Source: Leifsonia shinshuensis | GTDB taxonomy: Bacteria; Actinomycetota; Actinomycetes; Actinomycetales; Microbacteriaceae | Direction of reading: 5' to 3' | Length of the DNA stretch: 64,000 bases | Assembly (NCBI RefSeq): GCF_022606355.1 | Contig: NZ_JAHHZQ010000003.1 | Coordinates: 186,001-250,000, forward strand | In this document: piece by piece, positions 51,215 to 60,027 of the stretch | Layout of the letters: each line of letters opens with the position of its first letter | Numbering within the stretch: the stretch's first letter is position 1 | The notes under the pieces: generated by a model | Databases searched by the model: none | Seen by the model: the letters and a program-made list of their open reading frames with translations, nothing else | Told to the model about the DNA's origin: nothing | Made by a program: the position numbers and the translations under genes

Positions 51215-52012
51215 CTACTTGAACGTGTCGGTGAAGGTGTCGTGCGCGACCGGGGGCACCGGCTCGAGCGACTGCACCGTGTTCGGGCTGTACGGGTGGT
51301 TCTCACTCGGGACCGGCTCGTCCGCCGGCGGCATGAACACCGGCTTGCCGTCGTCGCCGAAGTACATGAGGTCGAGGTCGAAGGCCCCCTGGTTCTTCTC
51401 GCCGAAGCTGACCCAGTTCTCCTCGAACGGCGCCCGGGCGAGCTCGTAGCAGCGGAACTTCCAGATCTTCCACTCGCCGTCCTGGCGCAGGAAGTCGATG
51501 GCGTACTTGCACCAGACCCAGTGCGCCCAGACCTTCTTGCCCTGCACCGTTTCGGGCGAGTACATGTCCGGGAAGGCCTTGGCCACCTCCGGGTCGGTCA
51601 GGCCCGACTCGGTGCCGGCCATCAGCCAGACGCCCTTCGCGGTCTTTCCGTCTCCGGCGACCTCGATGACCGGCGTGGTCGTGGCGTGGAGGATGAGCTT
51701 GCCCTCGGGCGCCGGGCGCCCCCGGTGGTAGCGCGTGACGCTCTCCCAGGTCGTGTACTGCCCGGCGTTCGTGTAGCGGGCGCGGATTCCCTCCGTGCCC
51801 TCTTTCACCCAGAGCGGGATGATCTGCTCGTCCTGGAACGCGTTGTGCAGATACATGTAGCGGCTGAACAGGTTCTCGATCTCACCGCGGTCGGCGGCGC
51901 GGCGGGCGAGGCCCTGTGCGGCGGCGACCTCCTCGCGCAGGCGCGCGACTTCGGCGACGAGCTCCGAGACGGTCGTCTCGCCGATGGCGTTCGATACAGC
52001 GGTTTCCGACAT
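51215..52012 (-). CDS. NTF2/SnoaL-like protein of the C-glycoside operon
   Basis: A 265-residue soluble protein. The N-terminal 45 residues (VSELVAEVARLREEVAAAQG) predict a coiled coil; the core (IENLFSRYMYLHNAFQDEQ, KVWAHWVWCKYAIDFLRQDG, EWKIWKFRCYELARAPFEE) is an enlarged SnoaL-like fold, seen in ring-modifying enzymes and ligand-binding proteins. It lies between alpha subunit 1 and beta subunit 2, so it likely acts on the aromatic C-glycoside or aglycone. No catalytic role is known. AGGAG lies 10 bases before the ATG. Confidence 0.72.
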   Translation of the reverse strand: MSETAVSNAIGETTVSELVAEVARLREEVAAAQGLARRAADRGEIENLFSRYMYLHNAFQDEQIIPLWVKEGTEGIRARYTNAGQYTTWESVTRYHRGRPAPEGKLILHATTTPVIEVAGDGKTAKGVWLMAGTESGLTDPEVAKAFPDMYSPETVQGKKVWAHWVWCKYAIDFLRQDGEWKIWKFRCYELARAPFEENWVSFGEKNQGAFDLDLMYFGDDGKPVFMPPADEPVPSENHPYSPNTVQSLEPVPPVAHDTFTDTFK

Positions 52013-52033
52013 GGCTGATGTGCTCCTTCGCGA

Positions 52034-53083
52034 TCAGGCCGGGACGCCGGCGACGGCGTCTTCGATGGTGCGCCGCATGAGCGCGTGCTGCTTCTTCACG
52101 AGGTCGATCGGGTCGGCCTCCCCGAGATCCTGGAAGGCGTGGCCCTCCCACTCGCTGGAGAGGTACCCGCGATAGCCGCCCTGGACGAACTGGCGCACGA
52201 TGCGCGGGATGTCCATCGCGGGTTCCTGACCCTCGGCGTCGATGTCATAGAACTTGGCGTGCACGTGGAAGATCTGCGGCATGATGTCCAGCCACTCCTC
52301 CGGCGGCACCAGCCCGTGCATGTTGAACGCCAGCCGCGTGAACGGGCCGAACCCGACCGGGTCGACGCCTTCGCCGGTGAGGTAGTCCTCGAACTTCTGG
52401 TTGCGGACGTGCATCGGCGTCGGCTCGTGCCAGATCTCGTCCATGACCGCGAAGTGCTTCTCGTCCATGCCCATCTTCGCCAGCTGAGCGAGCAGCGTCG
52501 GCGACAGGCTGTGCATGGTCGAGGAGAAGTCGGCGGTGAACCCGAGCCGGTCGCTGCCGAGCTCGTCGTAGAGCTCGCGGATGCCGATCACCTTGGGGTC
52601 GTTCGGGCCCTGCGGCGCATGGATCTCGTAGCCGAGCCGCTGGTCGTACTTCTCGGCGAGCGGCAGGAGGCTGCGCAGCAGCTCCCGGCCGGCCGAGCGG
52701 ATGACGACCCGCTTGAAGCCGAGGGTGTGCGCGGTCTTCAGCTGGCGCGCGAGGAAGTCGTGCTCCTCCTCCGGCGTCATGTCGCGCTCTTTGCGCCGGC
52801 CCATGTCGAGGTTGGTTCCGACGGCGCTCGGCTGGAGGCCGTACTTCTCGAGCGAGTCGAACCAGAGCTTCACGAACTCGGCGTCGACATCCGGGTACGT
52901 GCGCAGCAGCTGGGCGATGTTGAACTCGACGCCCGGGCCGATGCCGTTCTCGGCGACGGCGGCGATCAACGTCTCCGGCGTGTAGATCCCGGCCGCGAAC
53001 TCGCTCGTCATCGAGTAGAGCGTGGTGCCCAGCTCGATGCCGGTGCCTGCGATGCCGGTGCCGATGGAGTCCTCCGCGCTCAT
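52034..53083 (-). CDS. C-glycoside deglycosidase alpha subunit, copy 1
   Basis: A 349-residue TIM-barrel subunit (DgpC/CarB-like) that binds a divalent metal, Mn2+ in characterised enzymes, and cleaves the C-C bond of a 3-keto C-glycoside. Probable ligands: Glu153 (RLGYEIHAP), Asp185 (FTADFSS), His275 (FHVHAKFYD) and Glu311 (SSEWEGHAF). The start is the ATG at 53083, overlapping the stop of alpha copy 2 by 4 bp; the longer open frame is out of phase with the operon. Alpha copies 1 and 2 differ strongly outside the metal site, so they may bind different aglycones or form a mixed complex. Confidence 0.83.
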   Translation of the reverse strand: MSAEDSIGTGIAGTGIELGTTLYSMTSEFAAGIYTPETLIAAVAENGIGPGVEFNIAQLLRTYPDVDAEFVKLWFDSLEKYGLQPSAVGTNLDMGRRKERDMTPEEEHDFLARQLKTAHTLGFKRVVIRSAGRELLRSLLPLAEKYDQRLGYEIHAPQGPNDPKVIGIRELYDELGSDRLGFTADFSSTMHSLSPTLLAQLAKMGMDEKHFAVMDEIWHEPTPMHVRNQKFEDYLTGEGVDPVGFGPFTRLAFNMHGLVPPEEWLDIMPQIFHVHAKFYDIDAEGQEPAMDIPRIVRQFVQGGYRGYLSSEWEGHAFQDLGEADPIDLVKKQHALMRRTIEDAVAGVPA

Positions 53084-54198
53084 GCGCTCGCCCCTTCCGT
53101 GCTCGGCAGCCACTGGGCCAGCTGGAGGCGCGCCTCCTCGGCGTCGGTGACCATCCGGCTCCCCGCGTTCTGCGCCGCCGAGCGCTGCACGGCCTGCTCG
53201 TCGCGGATGATCTCGAACGGCGACTGCCAGTAGTTCCAGTGCCAGCCCTCGTACTCGCTCGAGATCGCCCCGTCGTAGCCGCTCTGCACCAGCAGCGCGA
53301 TGAGGTCGCGCACCGGCACCGAGGGCTCCTCGCGGTTCTCGTCGATGCCGAAGAACTTGCCGTGCACGTGCTTGATCCACGGCATGATCTCCAGCCAGTC
53401 GTCGACGCGCGCCGGTCCGAACAGGCCGGTGCCGTTGATGGCGAAGTCGATGCCGAGGTCCGGCCGCCCGTTCTGCGCGGCCAGGCCGATGAACCGGCCG
53501 AAGCGCTGGCCGTGGTCGGCCTGGTCGGCGGGCGGGCCTGCCTCGTAGAACTCGTTCCAGAGGTCGACGACCTGGCCGAGCAGCTCGTCGGTGGCGCCGC
53601 GGCGCCGGTAGGCCTCGATCAGTGAGGGCGCGAACCCGACGGTGGTGGCGCCCCAGTCGGCGGTGAAGCCGAGGAACGGCGACCCGACCTCCTCGTAGCG
53701 GTCGCGCAGCGCGAGGATGCGCGGGTGCGAGGCGTATTGGTCGGCGTGCACCTCCAGAGCCAGCGTCACGCCGTACCGCTCGGCGATCGGCGCGAGCGCG
53801 GCCATCGAGTCGGGCGTGATCGAGATCTGCACGCGCGCGATCGGGAAGCCGAGCTTGGCGGCGGCCTCGATCTGGCGGCGCATGTACTCGATGAGCTCGT
53901 CCTGGTTCAGGAGGCGGTCGCGGTGGATGCCGATGTCGGCGTTGATCGCCAGCGACGTGGTGACCAGGCCGAGCTCGTCGATCAGGTCGCGGAACCACCC
54001 GGCGAACCGGTCGTCGATCGCGGGGAAGCCGCGGAAGCTCGAGAAGCCGATGATCTCGAGCCCCGGACCGTAGCCGTCGGCGGCGACCTTGCGGATCAGT
54101 CCTTCGAGGTCGTACTCGCGGCCGTGGAACGCCCGGGTGAAGCTGTAGAGGGTCACGCCCTGGATCGGGGATCCGAGACGCGTGGTCGGGTCGCTCAT
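53080..54198 (-). CDS. C-glycoside deglycosidase alpha subunit, copy 2
   Basis: A 372-residue TIM barrel, paralogue of the gene at 52034. Ligand candidates Glu149 (LALEVHAD), Asp181 (FTADWGA), His279 (KHVHGKFFG) and Glu315 (SSEYEGWHW) align with copy 1. It opens GSPIQGVTLYSFTRAFHGR, as in characterised alpha subunits. Its ATG overlaps the stop of the beta subunit gene (54195) by 4 bp, so beta copy 1 and alpha copy 2 form the most likely native pair. A C-terminal extension of about 30 residues (MVTDAEEARLQLAQWLPS) is not in copy 1. Confidence 0.84.
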   Translation of the reverse strand: MSDPTTRLGSPIQGVTLYSFTRAFHGREYDLEGLIRKVAADGYGPGLEIIGFSSFRGFPAIDDRFAGWFRDLIDELGLVTTSLAINADIGIHRDRLLNQDELIEYMRRQIEAAAKLGFPIARVQISITPDSMAALAPIAERYGVTLALEVHADQYASHPRILALRDRYEEVGSPFLGFTADWGATTVGFAPSLIEAYRRRGATDELLGQVVDLWNEFYEAGPPADQADHGQRFGRFIGLAAQNGRPDLGIDFAINGTGLFGPARVDDWLEIMPWIKHVHGKFFGIDENREEPSVPVRDLIALLVQSGYDGAISSEYEGWHWNYWQSPFEIIRDEQAVQRSAAQNAGSRMVTDAEEARLQLAQWLPSTEGASA

Positions 54199-54590
54199 GC
54201 CGCCACCGCCTTCATGGTCTTGCTGTCGTGCTCCTCGATGTGGAGCACCTCGTCGTCGCCGATGATGATGTACGGGATGTAGACCGTGAGGTCGACGGAC
54301 ACCTCGTGCTCGCCGTCCGCGGCGACCGGGATCTCGCCCGAGAGCACGGCGGAGTCGAGCGGGAACCACCACTCCTCGGTGTCGTCCTTCATCTCTGCGA
54401 AGGTGCGCTCGCGGCCGTTGAGCGCCCAGCGGAGCGTCTCGGCCGGAGCGGGCACGCCGTCCACGGACAGCGTGGCGCCTGCGATGCAGGACGCCGGGAG
54501 TGCACGGTACCAGGGAATGCGCACGTCGACCGCGGCACGAGTGCCGGTGGTCCTGAGCGTTCCCTGCTCGATGATGCGATCGGGGATCAC
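54195..54590 (-). CDS. C-glycoside deglycosidase beta subunit (DUF6379), copy 1
   Basis: A 131-residue beta subunit: RAAVDVRIPWYRALPASCIAG, DDTEEWWFPLDSAVLSGEIP and VYIPYIIIGDDEVLHIEEHD. The IPWYRALP motif is shared with copy 2 and the fused protein. In DgpB/CarC-type complexes this subunit completes the active site of the TIM barrel. The GTG start has AAGGAGG five bases upstream, 30 bp after the oxidase stop; its stop overlaps the alpha copy 2 start. It is the second gene of the oxidase-beta-alpha-alpha core, the same set of activities as the carABC genes of Microbacterium. Confidence 0.84.
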   Translation of the reverse strand: MIPDRIIEQGTLRTTGTRAAVDVRIPWYRALPASCIAGATLSVDGVPAPAETLRWALNGRERTFAEMKDDTEEWWFPLDSAVLSGEIPVAADGEHEVSVDLTVYIPYIIIGDDEVLHIEEHDSKTMKAVAA

Positions 54591-54620
54591 GAGTCCTCCT
54601 TGACTACTTTTTCCGTGTTT

Positions 54621-56219
54621 CTACACACTAATGTTGGTTTGCTGCATAAGCAAGGGTTCAGCGTCCGACAGCTCGCGCGCGATGCGACGGGCGCCCTTCA
54701 CGGCCAGCGCGACCGAGGTCAGCGTCGGGTTGCACGCCGTCGCCGTCGGGATGACGCCGTTGCCGGCGACGAAGACACCTGGCGCCTCCCACACCTCGCT
54801 GTCCGGGCTGCACACGCTGCGGCCGTCGTCGGTCTCCCCCATCCGAACGCTGCCCTGGTAGTGCAGGGAGGCGCCGAGCGGCATGGTGAACGGCCGGTCA
54901 CCGATCGGGTCGCCGACCGCCTTTGCGAGCTCGACGATCTCGGCCTGCGCACGCTCGACCACCGCGCGGTCGCGGTCGGTGAGCGTGTAGTGGAGGCGCA
55001 TGGCGGGCATCCCGTACCAGTCGAGCTCGTCGTCGGCGAACGCCACCCGGTCGTCCCACTGCAGGTCCTTGGCGCAGAACAGGCCGAGCCCGACGATCGA
55101 GCCGGGCACCACCGGATCGTCGTCCGCGAGCGGGATCGGAGAGGCGTCGAGCTGCATGACCTGACCGTGGAACGGCACGGCGTCAGTGAACGGCACCCAG
55201 CTCACGCCGCTCCGCTCGCTGATGGCGCCGTCGATGATCTCGTCGGCGCCGACGCTGCCTCCGGTCGCGCCCTCCGCTGCGCGCTCGGCGGCCGCGACCT
55301 CCGCGGCATCGCGGATGCGGGTGGCGTACACGACCTGCGTCTGATCGTTGAGCATGCGGCCCAGCGCAGTCGGACGGATGCCGGACGCCCAGAGCACCTG
55401 CGGCGTGCGCAGGGCGTCCGCGGCGACCACGACGAAGCGCGCACGCACGGTGTGGAGGTCGCCCGTGCGCCGGTCGCGCACCTCCACGCCGGCGGCGCGG
55501 CCGTCAGCGAGCAGCACCCGCGTGACCAGTGACTCGTCGTAGAGCGTGAAGTGCGGGTTGGCGCGGGTCTCGTCGCCGAACACCACGTCGGAGCCCGACC
55601 AGACCAGCCGGCCGTCGTCGCGGCGGTGCACCGCCAGGGGCATCCGCTGCACGCGCCGGGCGACGGGCCTCCCGTCGTCCACCGCGGCGGCGAGCCGTTC
55701 GCGCACGAGCGCGGTGAACGGCGCGTTGTCGAAGGCGTCGGTCGTGACGGCGAGCAGCCGGTCGGCCTCGTCGAGGAGGTCGTCCAGGTCGGGCAGGAAG
55801 GCGATGCGCTCGCTGTCGCCCGGCCGCGGGCACGCGCCGGTCCAGTGCGCACCCATCCCGCCGACGTTGCTGGAGAACGCGGCGACGGGCATGCCGTCCT
55901 CCCCCGGAGCCTGGTAGCCCTCGTCGAGGAGGTAGGTGCCGGGGCGCCCGCGACGCTGGCCGGCGGTCACCGCCCCGGGCGAGCTCACCGTCTCCGAGCC
56001 GGCGCCCGGCCCCTCCGAGCGCTCCTGTGCGTCGGCCCGGTCGACAGGGTCCTCGATGTTCTTGACATGCGCGCCCGGCGGGCTCGACACCGTCGGGCCG
56101 ACCTCGAACAGAGCGAGCGTCGAGCCGGGAGCCTCCTCGCTGAGGATGCGCGCGTAGGCGGCGCCCGTCGGGCCGCTGCCCACGATGACGACGTCGACCG
56201 CCTCGGGATACCGGCTCAT
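54621..56219 (-). CDS. GMC-type FAD oxidoreductase, C-glycoside 3-oxidase (CarA-like)
   Basis: A 532-residue flavoprotein of the pyranose-oxidase-like GMC branch. The FAD fold is VDVVIVGSGPTGAAYARIL; SSNVGGMGAHWTGACPRPGD is the flavin-loop region; the active-site pair is His453 (SLHYQGSVRMGE) and Asn497 (ATACNPTLTSVALA). It is predicted to oxidise C3 of the C-linked sugar, which activates the C-C bond for the deglycosidase. Next to beta and alpha subunit genes this matches CarA of Microbacterium, so the assignment rests on both sequence type and context. Its ATG overlaps the isomerase stop. Confidence 0.85.
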   Translation of the reverse strand: MSRYPEAVDVVIVGSGPTGAAYARILSEEAPGSTLALFEVGPTVSSPPGAHVKNIEDPVDRADAQERSEGPGAGSETVSSPGAVTAGQRRGRPGTYLLDEGYQAPGEDGMPVAAFSSNVGGMGAHWTGACPRPGDSERIAFLPDLDDLLDEADRLLAVTTDAFDNAPFTALVRERLAAAVDDGRPVARRVQRMPLAVHRRDDGRLVWSGSDVVFGDETRANPHFTLYDESLVTRVLLADGRAAGVEVRDRRTGDLHTVRARFVVVAADALRTPQVLWASGIRPTALGRMLNDQTQVVYATRIRDAAEVAAAERAAEGATGGSVGADEIIDGAISERSGVSWVPFTDAVPFHGQVMQLDASPIPLADDDPVVPGSIVGLGLFCAKDLQWDDRVAFADDELDWYGMPAMRLHYTLTDRDRAVVERAQAEIVELAKAVGDPIGDRPFTMPLGASLHYQGSVRMGETDDGRSVCSPDSEVWEAPGVFVAGNGVIPTATACNPTLTSVALAVKGARRIARELSDAEPLLMQQTNISV

Positions 56220-57010
56220 GCGGCCGCCGCCAGTTCGCGGATGAGTGCGACGGAGGCCGCCGACTCCTGCGTCGGGTAGTACTCGAGCCCGATCGGCCCG
56301 CCGTAGCCGGAGGCCCGCAGGGTGCCGAGGCGCTCCGCCCAGTCGAGGTCGCCGGAGCCGGGTTCACCGCGGCCGGGGGCGTCGGCGAGCTGCACGTAGG
56401 CGACGAGGTCGCCGGCGTTCGCGAGCTCGGCCGCCATGTCCTCGCCCTCGACGGCCGAGTGGTAGATGTCGTAGAGCACGCCGAAGAACGGGGAGTCGAC
56501 GCCGCGCGCGACGTAGACGGCCTCTGCCGTGCGATCGAGCAGCGAACCGGGGTGGTCGACGCGCACGTTGACCGGCTCCAGCGCGAGCGTGATGCCCGAA
56601 CCGTCGATCTGCGCGATCGCCTTCTGATAGATCTCGATGAGCTTGTCGAGCTGCAGCTGCCGCTTCCAGCCTCCGAAGCCCGTTCCGCTGCCGACGACGA
56701 TGCGCGGGCAGCCGAGGTCCTGCGCGATGGCGACGCCCTCGTCGAGCTTGCGGTAGAACTCGCTGTGATCCCACGGCGGGATCATGAACTGGGTGCGCGG
56801 CTCCGAGAGCTGCGCGGTGAGCTTCGTGCCGGTCTCCTCCAGCGCGGCCTTCAGCGCGGGGAGGTCCTTCGGCGTCGCGGGGGCGTCGACGCCGGTCGGT
56901 CCCCACATCTCGACCGCGCCGAAGCCGGCCGCCGCGGCGGCACGGACACGATCGTGGTAGTCGCCTGCCTCGGTGAAGAGCAACTCGATGTTGGGTGCGA
57001 GCTCGTACAT
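56216..57010 (-). CDS. Hydroxypyruvate-isomerase-like TIM barrel (sugar isomerase)
   Basis: A 264-residue xylose-isomerase-like protein of the Hyi/OtnI type: YELAPNIELLFTEAGDYHDR at the start, ITLALEPVNVRVDHPGSLLD, GVLYDIYHSAVEGED and YVQLADAPGRGEPGSGDLDW, GLEYYPTQES at the end. It contains the Glu/Asp/His/Glu metal set of the fold. It likely isomerises the keto or keto-phospho sugar released by C-deglycosylation. It precedes the oxidase gene with a 4-bp overlap. AGGAGA lies before the ATG. The exact sugar is unknown. Confidence 0.83.
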   Translation of the reverse strand: MYELAPNIELLFTEAGDYHDRVRAAAAAGFGAVEMWGPTGVDAPATPKDLPALKAALEETGTKLTAQLSEPRTQFMIPPWDHSEFYRKLDEGVAIAQDLGCPRIVVGSGTGFGGWKRQLQLDKLIEIYQKAIAQIDGSGITLALEPVNVRVDHPGSLLDRTAEAVYVARGVDSPFFGVLYDIYHSAVEGEDMAAELANAGDLVAYVQLADAPGRGEPGSGDLDWAERLGTLRASGYGGPIGLEYYPTQESAASVALIRELAAAA

Positions 57011-57022
57011 GGGTTCTCCTGT

Positions 57023-57394
57023 TCAGAACATCGGATGGTCGTGGGCGGCATGCACGGGGACCTGCTGCAGCACGTCCCAGTGCTCGACGATCCGGCCGCT
57101 CTCGAATCGGTAGATGTCCGCGACCGCGGCGTCGGGGGCGCCGGGTCGCGAAGCCTTGACGTGCACCATCGCGTGGTCGCCGTCGACGAGGATCCGCTGG
57201 ATCGCGAACCGCGCGTCCGGGCTGCCGTCGAACTTCGGCGTCAACGCCTCCACCGCGGCGGCGGCGCCGTCGATGATGTTCGGGTTGTGTTGCCGGTAGT
57301 CGTCGGCGACGAGGGCGGCGAAGGCGTCGGCGACGCGCTTCTGCGTGTAGAAGAGGTCGCAGAAGTGCTCGAACGCAGCGCGGTTGTCGCTCAT
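57023..57394 (-). CDS. SnoaL-like small protein of the C-glycoside operon
   Basis: A 123-residue SnoaL-fold protein: FEHFCDLFYTQKRVADAFAA, DDYRQHNPNIIDGAAAAVEA, DHAMVHVKASRPG and IYRFESGRIVEHWDVLQQVP. This is the layout of SnoaL-like polyketide cyclases and limonene-epoxide-hydrolase-fold proteins, with a conserved YRQHN and EHWD. It is coupled to the GH106-like gene by a 4-bp overlap. A binding or isomerising role on the aromatic aglycone is possible. No function is assigned. Confidence 0.78.
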   Translation of the reverse strand: MSDNRAAFEHFCDLFYTQKRVADAFAALVADDYRQHNPNIIDGAAAAVEALTPKFDGSPDARFAIQRILVDGDHAMVHVKASRPGAPDAAVADIYRFESGRIVEHWDVLQQVPVHAAHDHPMF

Positions 57395-60027
57395 GACGCC
57401 TCCGTCCGAGACAGCGTCACGGGCCCGAGGAGCCCGCTCGGCTCCTGCTGCGCGAACGCCGAGAAGAAGTCGGGCTGCGCCTTGGCGAGCGTGTTGGTCA
57501 CGTCGATCTCGAGCGTGTTACTCCCGGCCAGCACCCCCGCCGGAACGTCGAAGACGTAGGGAGGCGCGACGCGGGTGCCGAGGTCGAGGCCGTTCAGGCG
57601 CACGCCGGCGATCTCGAAGACCTGGCCGAGATCGAGGACGTGCGGGGCCGCTGCGGCCTCCGCCTCCGTCTCGAACGACGCCGCGTACCGCGCCGTGCCG
57701 CTGAACCGCGGCAGGAGGTCGGGGTCGCTGAGCGGGCGGAGACCGGCGAGCTCGCCCCAGTCCGAGAACGCGGCCTCCCCTGCCGTCGCGACGGCGACCG
57801 ACCATATCGGCGCGAGCTCGGTCGCGTCGCCGCGCACGGACGCCGGCCGGATCGCCAGTCCCTCCCACGCCGACGGCGAACCGACGATCAGCACCAGCGA
57901 TTCACCGGGGCCGAGATCGAGGGCGACGGAGGTCGCCCCGTCGTCAGCTCTGCCCGGCACTGCGGTCAGCGTGCCGGTCATCGCGTCGTACGCGACGACC
58001 TCGCCCGGTCGGGGAAGGATCGCTGTCGCACGCACCGCCTCCTGCACCGACTCGTTCACGAGCATCAGCACATCCGCGTCGCCCAGATCGCGGCGCAGCA
58101 CCCGCAGCGACGCCGCCGGGCGGTCGAGCCGCACCGCGCGGTCCGTCATCGCGGAGACCGCATCGACCAGCCGCTTCTGCGGCACCTGACGGAACCGCAC
58201 CCGGAGGGCGTTCGCATCGACGCGGGCATCGCGACCGGCACCGGCGACCTCCGGAACCGAGCCGACGAACACCACAGGCACCCCCGCGTCGTCGAGGCGC
58301 AGCAACTCCCGCGCGACCTGCGGGGGCAGGTACGCGCTGCCGGGAACGATCAGCGCGTCGTAGGCCTCTTCGCCCAGCGACAGCCGCGACCCGTCAGTAC
58401 CGGCGGCGACGAGGGCGTCCGCCGGCACAATGTCGGCGTCGAGCTGCGCCTCCATCAGCAGCCGAAGCGGCCGCTCGGACGGCATCGCGTCGCCCAGCCA
58501 CTCGGCCTCCGCGTGGTAGAGCACGGCGAACGGGGCGACGTGCGCGCCGCCCCGCAGCAGGTGGCTCAGCCGGTTCGTGTAGGCGCTCAGCAGCTGCTGA
58601 TGCGGGTACTGCGGGTTGTTGCCGCGCGCGTAGAAGTGCGGAGGGCAGTCCGGGTCCGGGAACGGCGCGGGCGAGAAGGCGTGCGGCACGATGTGCGTGA
58701 CGCCGCGTACCAGGAGATGGTTCGTCAGCCAGGTGAACAGCCGCAGCCCTGCGTACCAGCCGTACGCGCCCAGCGTCTCGCACATCGCCCTGCCCTGTTT
58801 CAGGGGATCGAGGTGCGCGGCGGACGATGCCAGCTTGGCGAGCCCGAAGTGGAAGAACTCGCCGTCGGCGGCCCCGCTGAGGTTGCCGAACGGCCCTCGC
58901 GAGAAGCCGGGTACGACCTGGCCGCCGATGATGTCCACGCCCGCCATGTCCTGGCCGGCCATCGCGCGGAAGTAGTGCCCGGCGCCCGGGCCGAGCCGTA
59001 CGTGGGAGCCGTTGTCCTCGATGACGTGCCCGATGTGCTCGACGCCGTGCGCGCGGCACCAGTCGCCGAGCCGGCGTCCGAAGTTCTCGGAGTACAACCG
59101 CGAGACCGTGTCCATGTAGGCGTAGCGGAGCTCGCGCTCGCGTCCGCCGGCCGGCATCCACAGCAGCGGCAGCAGCGGGGTCGCGTCGCGGCCGAGACGC
59201 TCGGACAGGCGCGCGGCGACCGAGTCGTTCCACGGCAGCGGCACAGCCTTGCCGAGCCGCGAGTCGAAGTCGAAGGTGTCGGGATCGTTGTAGAGTCCTG
59301 GCTCGTCGCTGAAGAACCCCCCGATCGTGGTCCCGAACTCGTCGGCGTAGCGCTCGTGGATGCGCTCGTAGACCGTGTCGATGAGCAACTGCGTGGAGTC
59401 GGCGTTCAGATAGTCGATGTGCTGCGCGTGACGCTCGCTGCCACCTCCCTCGCCGACCGCGAGGAAGAAGACCCGCCACCAGCCGTCCGGGATGTCCCAG
59501 TGCAGCACGCCGTCGACGATCCGCTCGGTGAGGTCGACGGGGTCGCCGACGAGCTCGTCGGAGTCCTCGGCGCGCGGGTAGGCGAGCACGCGCAGCAGCG
59601 CGCCCGGCTGCTGCGCGGCCTCCGGACCCCAGAACTTCCGCCGCTCGACGATGAAGGAGGCGCCGTGCGCCGGACCGACGGCGTCGGTGTGCCGCTCGGT
59701 GAGGAAGTGCCGGCGCAGCTCGGCCGGTGCGGCCTCCACGGCGCCGCCGGCGTGGCCCGTCGGGAAGATGTCGTCGTCGAAGAACCACACCGTCAGGCCG
59801 CGGCGGCGGGCGATCTCGAGCACGGCATCGACGTCGCGCCACCAGCCGTCGCCGAGGAACTCCGGGTGTGGACGTGCCTCCAGGATGACGGCGCCGATCC
59901 CGGCGTCCGCGATGCGCTCCAGCTCCTCGCGCACGACCTCGACCGGTCCGCCCTTCTGCCAGAACAGGGGAATGATCGCGTTCGGGACGACACCGGTCAC
60001 CACGTCGCGCAGGCGTTCGAGGGTCAT
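57391..60027 (-). CDS. Large glycoside hydrolase, GH106 (alpha-L-rhamnosidase)-like
   Basis: An 878-residue intracellular hydrolase with no signal peptide. The N-terminal barrel (ILEARPHPEFLGDGWWRDV, LTVWFFDDDIFPTGHAGG, HVIEDNGSHVRLGPGAGHYF) resembles GH106/GH2-like families; the C-terminus (RYAASFETEAEAAA, GVRLNGLDLGTRVAPPYVFD) is a jelly-roll carbohydrate-binding domain. Plant C-glycosides often carry O-linked rhamnose on the C-linked sugar, so removing rhamnose or another deoxy sugar before C-C cleavage fits the operon. Family assignment is by pattern; the sugar is inferred. 4-bp overlaps on both sides. Confidence 0.68.
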   Translation of the reverse strand: MTLERLRDVVTGVVPNAIIPLFWQKGGPVEVVREELERIADAGIGAVILEARPHPEFLGDGWWRDVDAVLEIARRRGLTVWFFDDDIFPTGHAGGAVEAAPAELRRHFLTERHTDAVGPAHGASFIVERRKFWGPEAAQQPGALLRVLAYPRAEDSDELVGDPVDLTERIVDGVLHWDIPDGWWRVFFLAVGEGGGSERHAQHIDYLNADSTQLLIDTVYERIHERYADEFGTTIGGFFSDEPGLYNDPDTFDFDSRLGKAVPLPWNDSVAARLSERLGRDATPLLPLLWMPAGGRERELRYAYMDTVSRLYSENFGRRLGDWCRAHGVEHIGHVIEDNGSHVRLGPGAGHYFRAMAGQDMAGVDIIGGQVVPGFSRGPFGNLSGAADGEFFHFGLAKLASSAAHLDPLKQGRAMCETLGAYGWYAGLRLFTWLTNHLLVRGVTHIVPHAFSPAPFPDPDCPPHFYARGNNPQYPHQQLLSAYTNRLSHLLRGGAHVAPFAVLYHAEAEWLGDAMPSERPLRLLMEAQLDADIVPADALVAAGTDGSRLSLGEEAYDALIVPGSAYLPPQVARELLRLDDAGVPVVFVGSVPEVAGAGRDARVDANALRVRFRQVPQKRLVDAVSAMTDRAVRLDRPAASLRVLRRDLGDADVLMLVNESVQEAVRATAILPRPGEVVAYDAMTGTLTAVPGRADDGATSVALDLGPGESLVLIVGSPSAWEGLAIRPASVRGDATELAPIWSVAVATAGEAAFSDWGELAGLRPLSDPDLLPRFSGTARYAASFETEAEAAAAPHVLDLGQVFEIAGVRLNGLDLGTRVAPPYVFDVPAGVLAGSNTLEIDVTNTLAKAQPDFFSAFAQQEPSGLLGPVTLSRTEAS

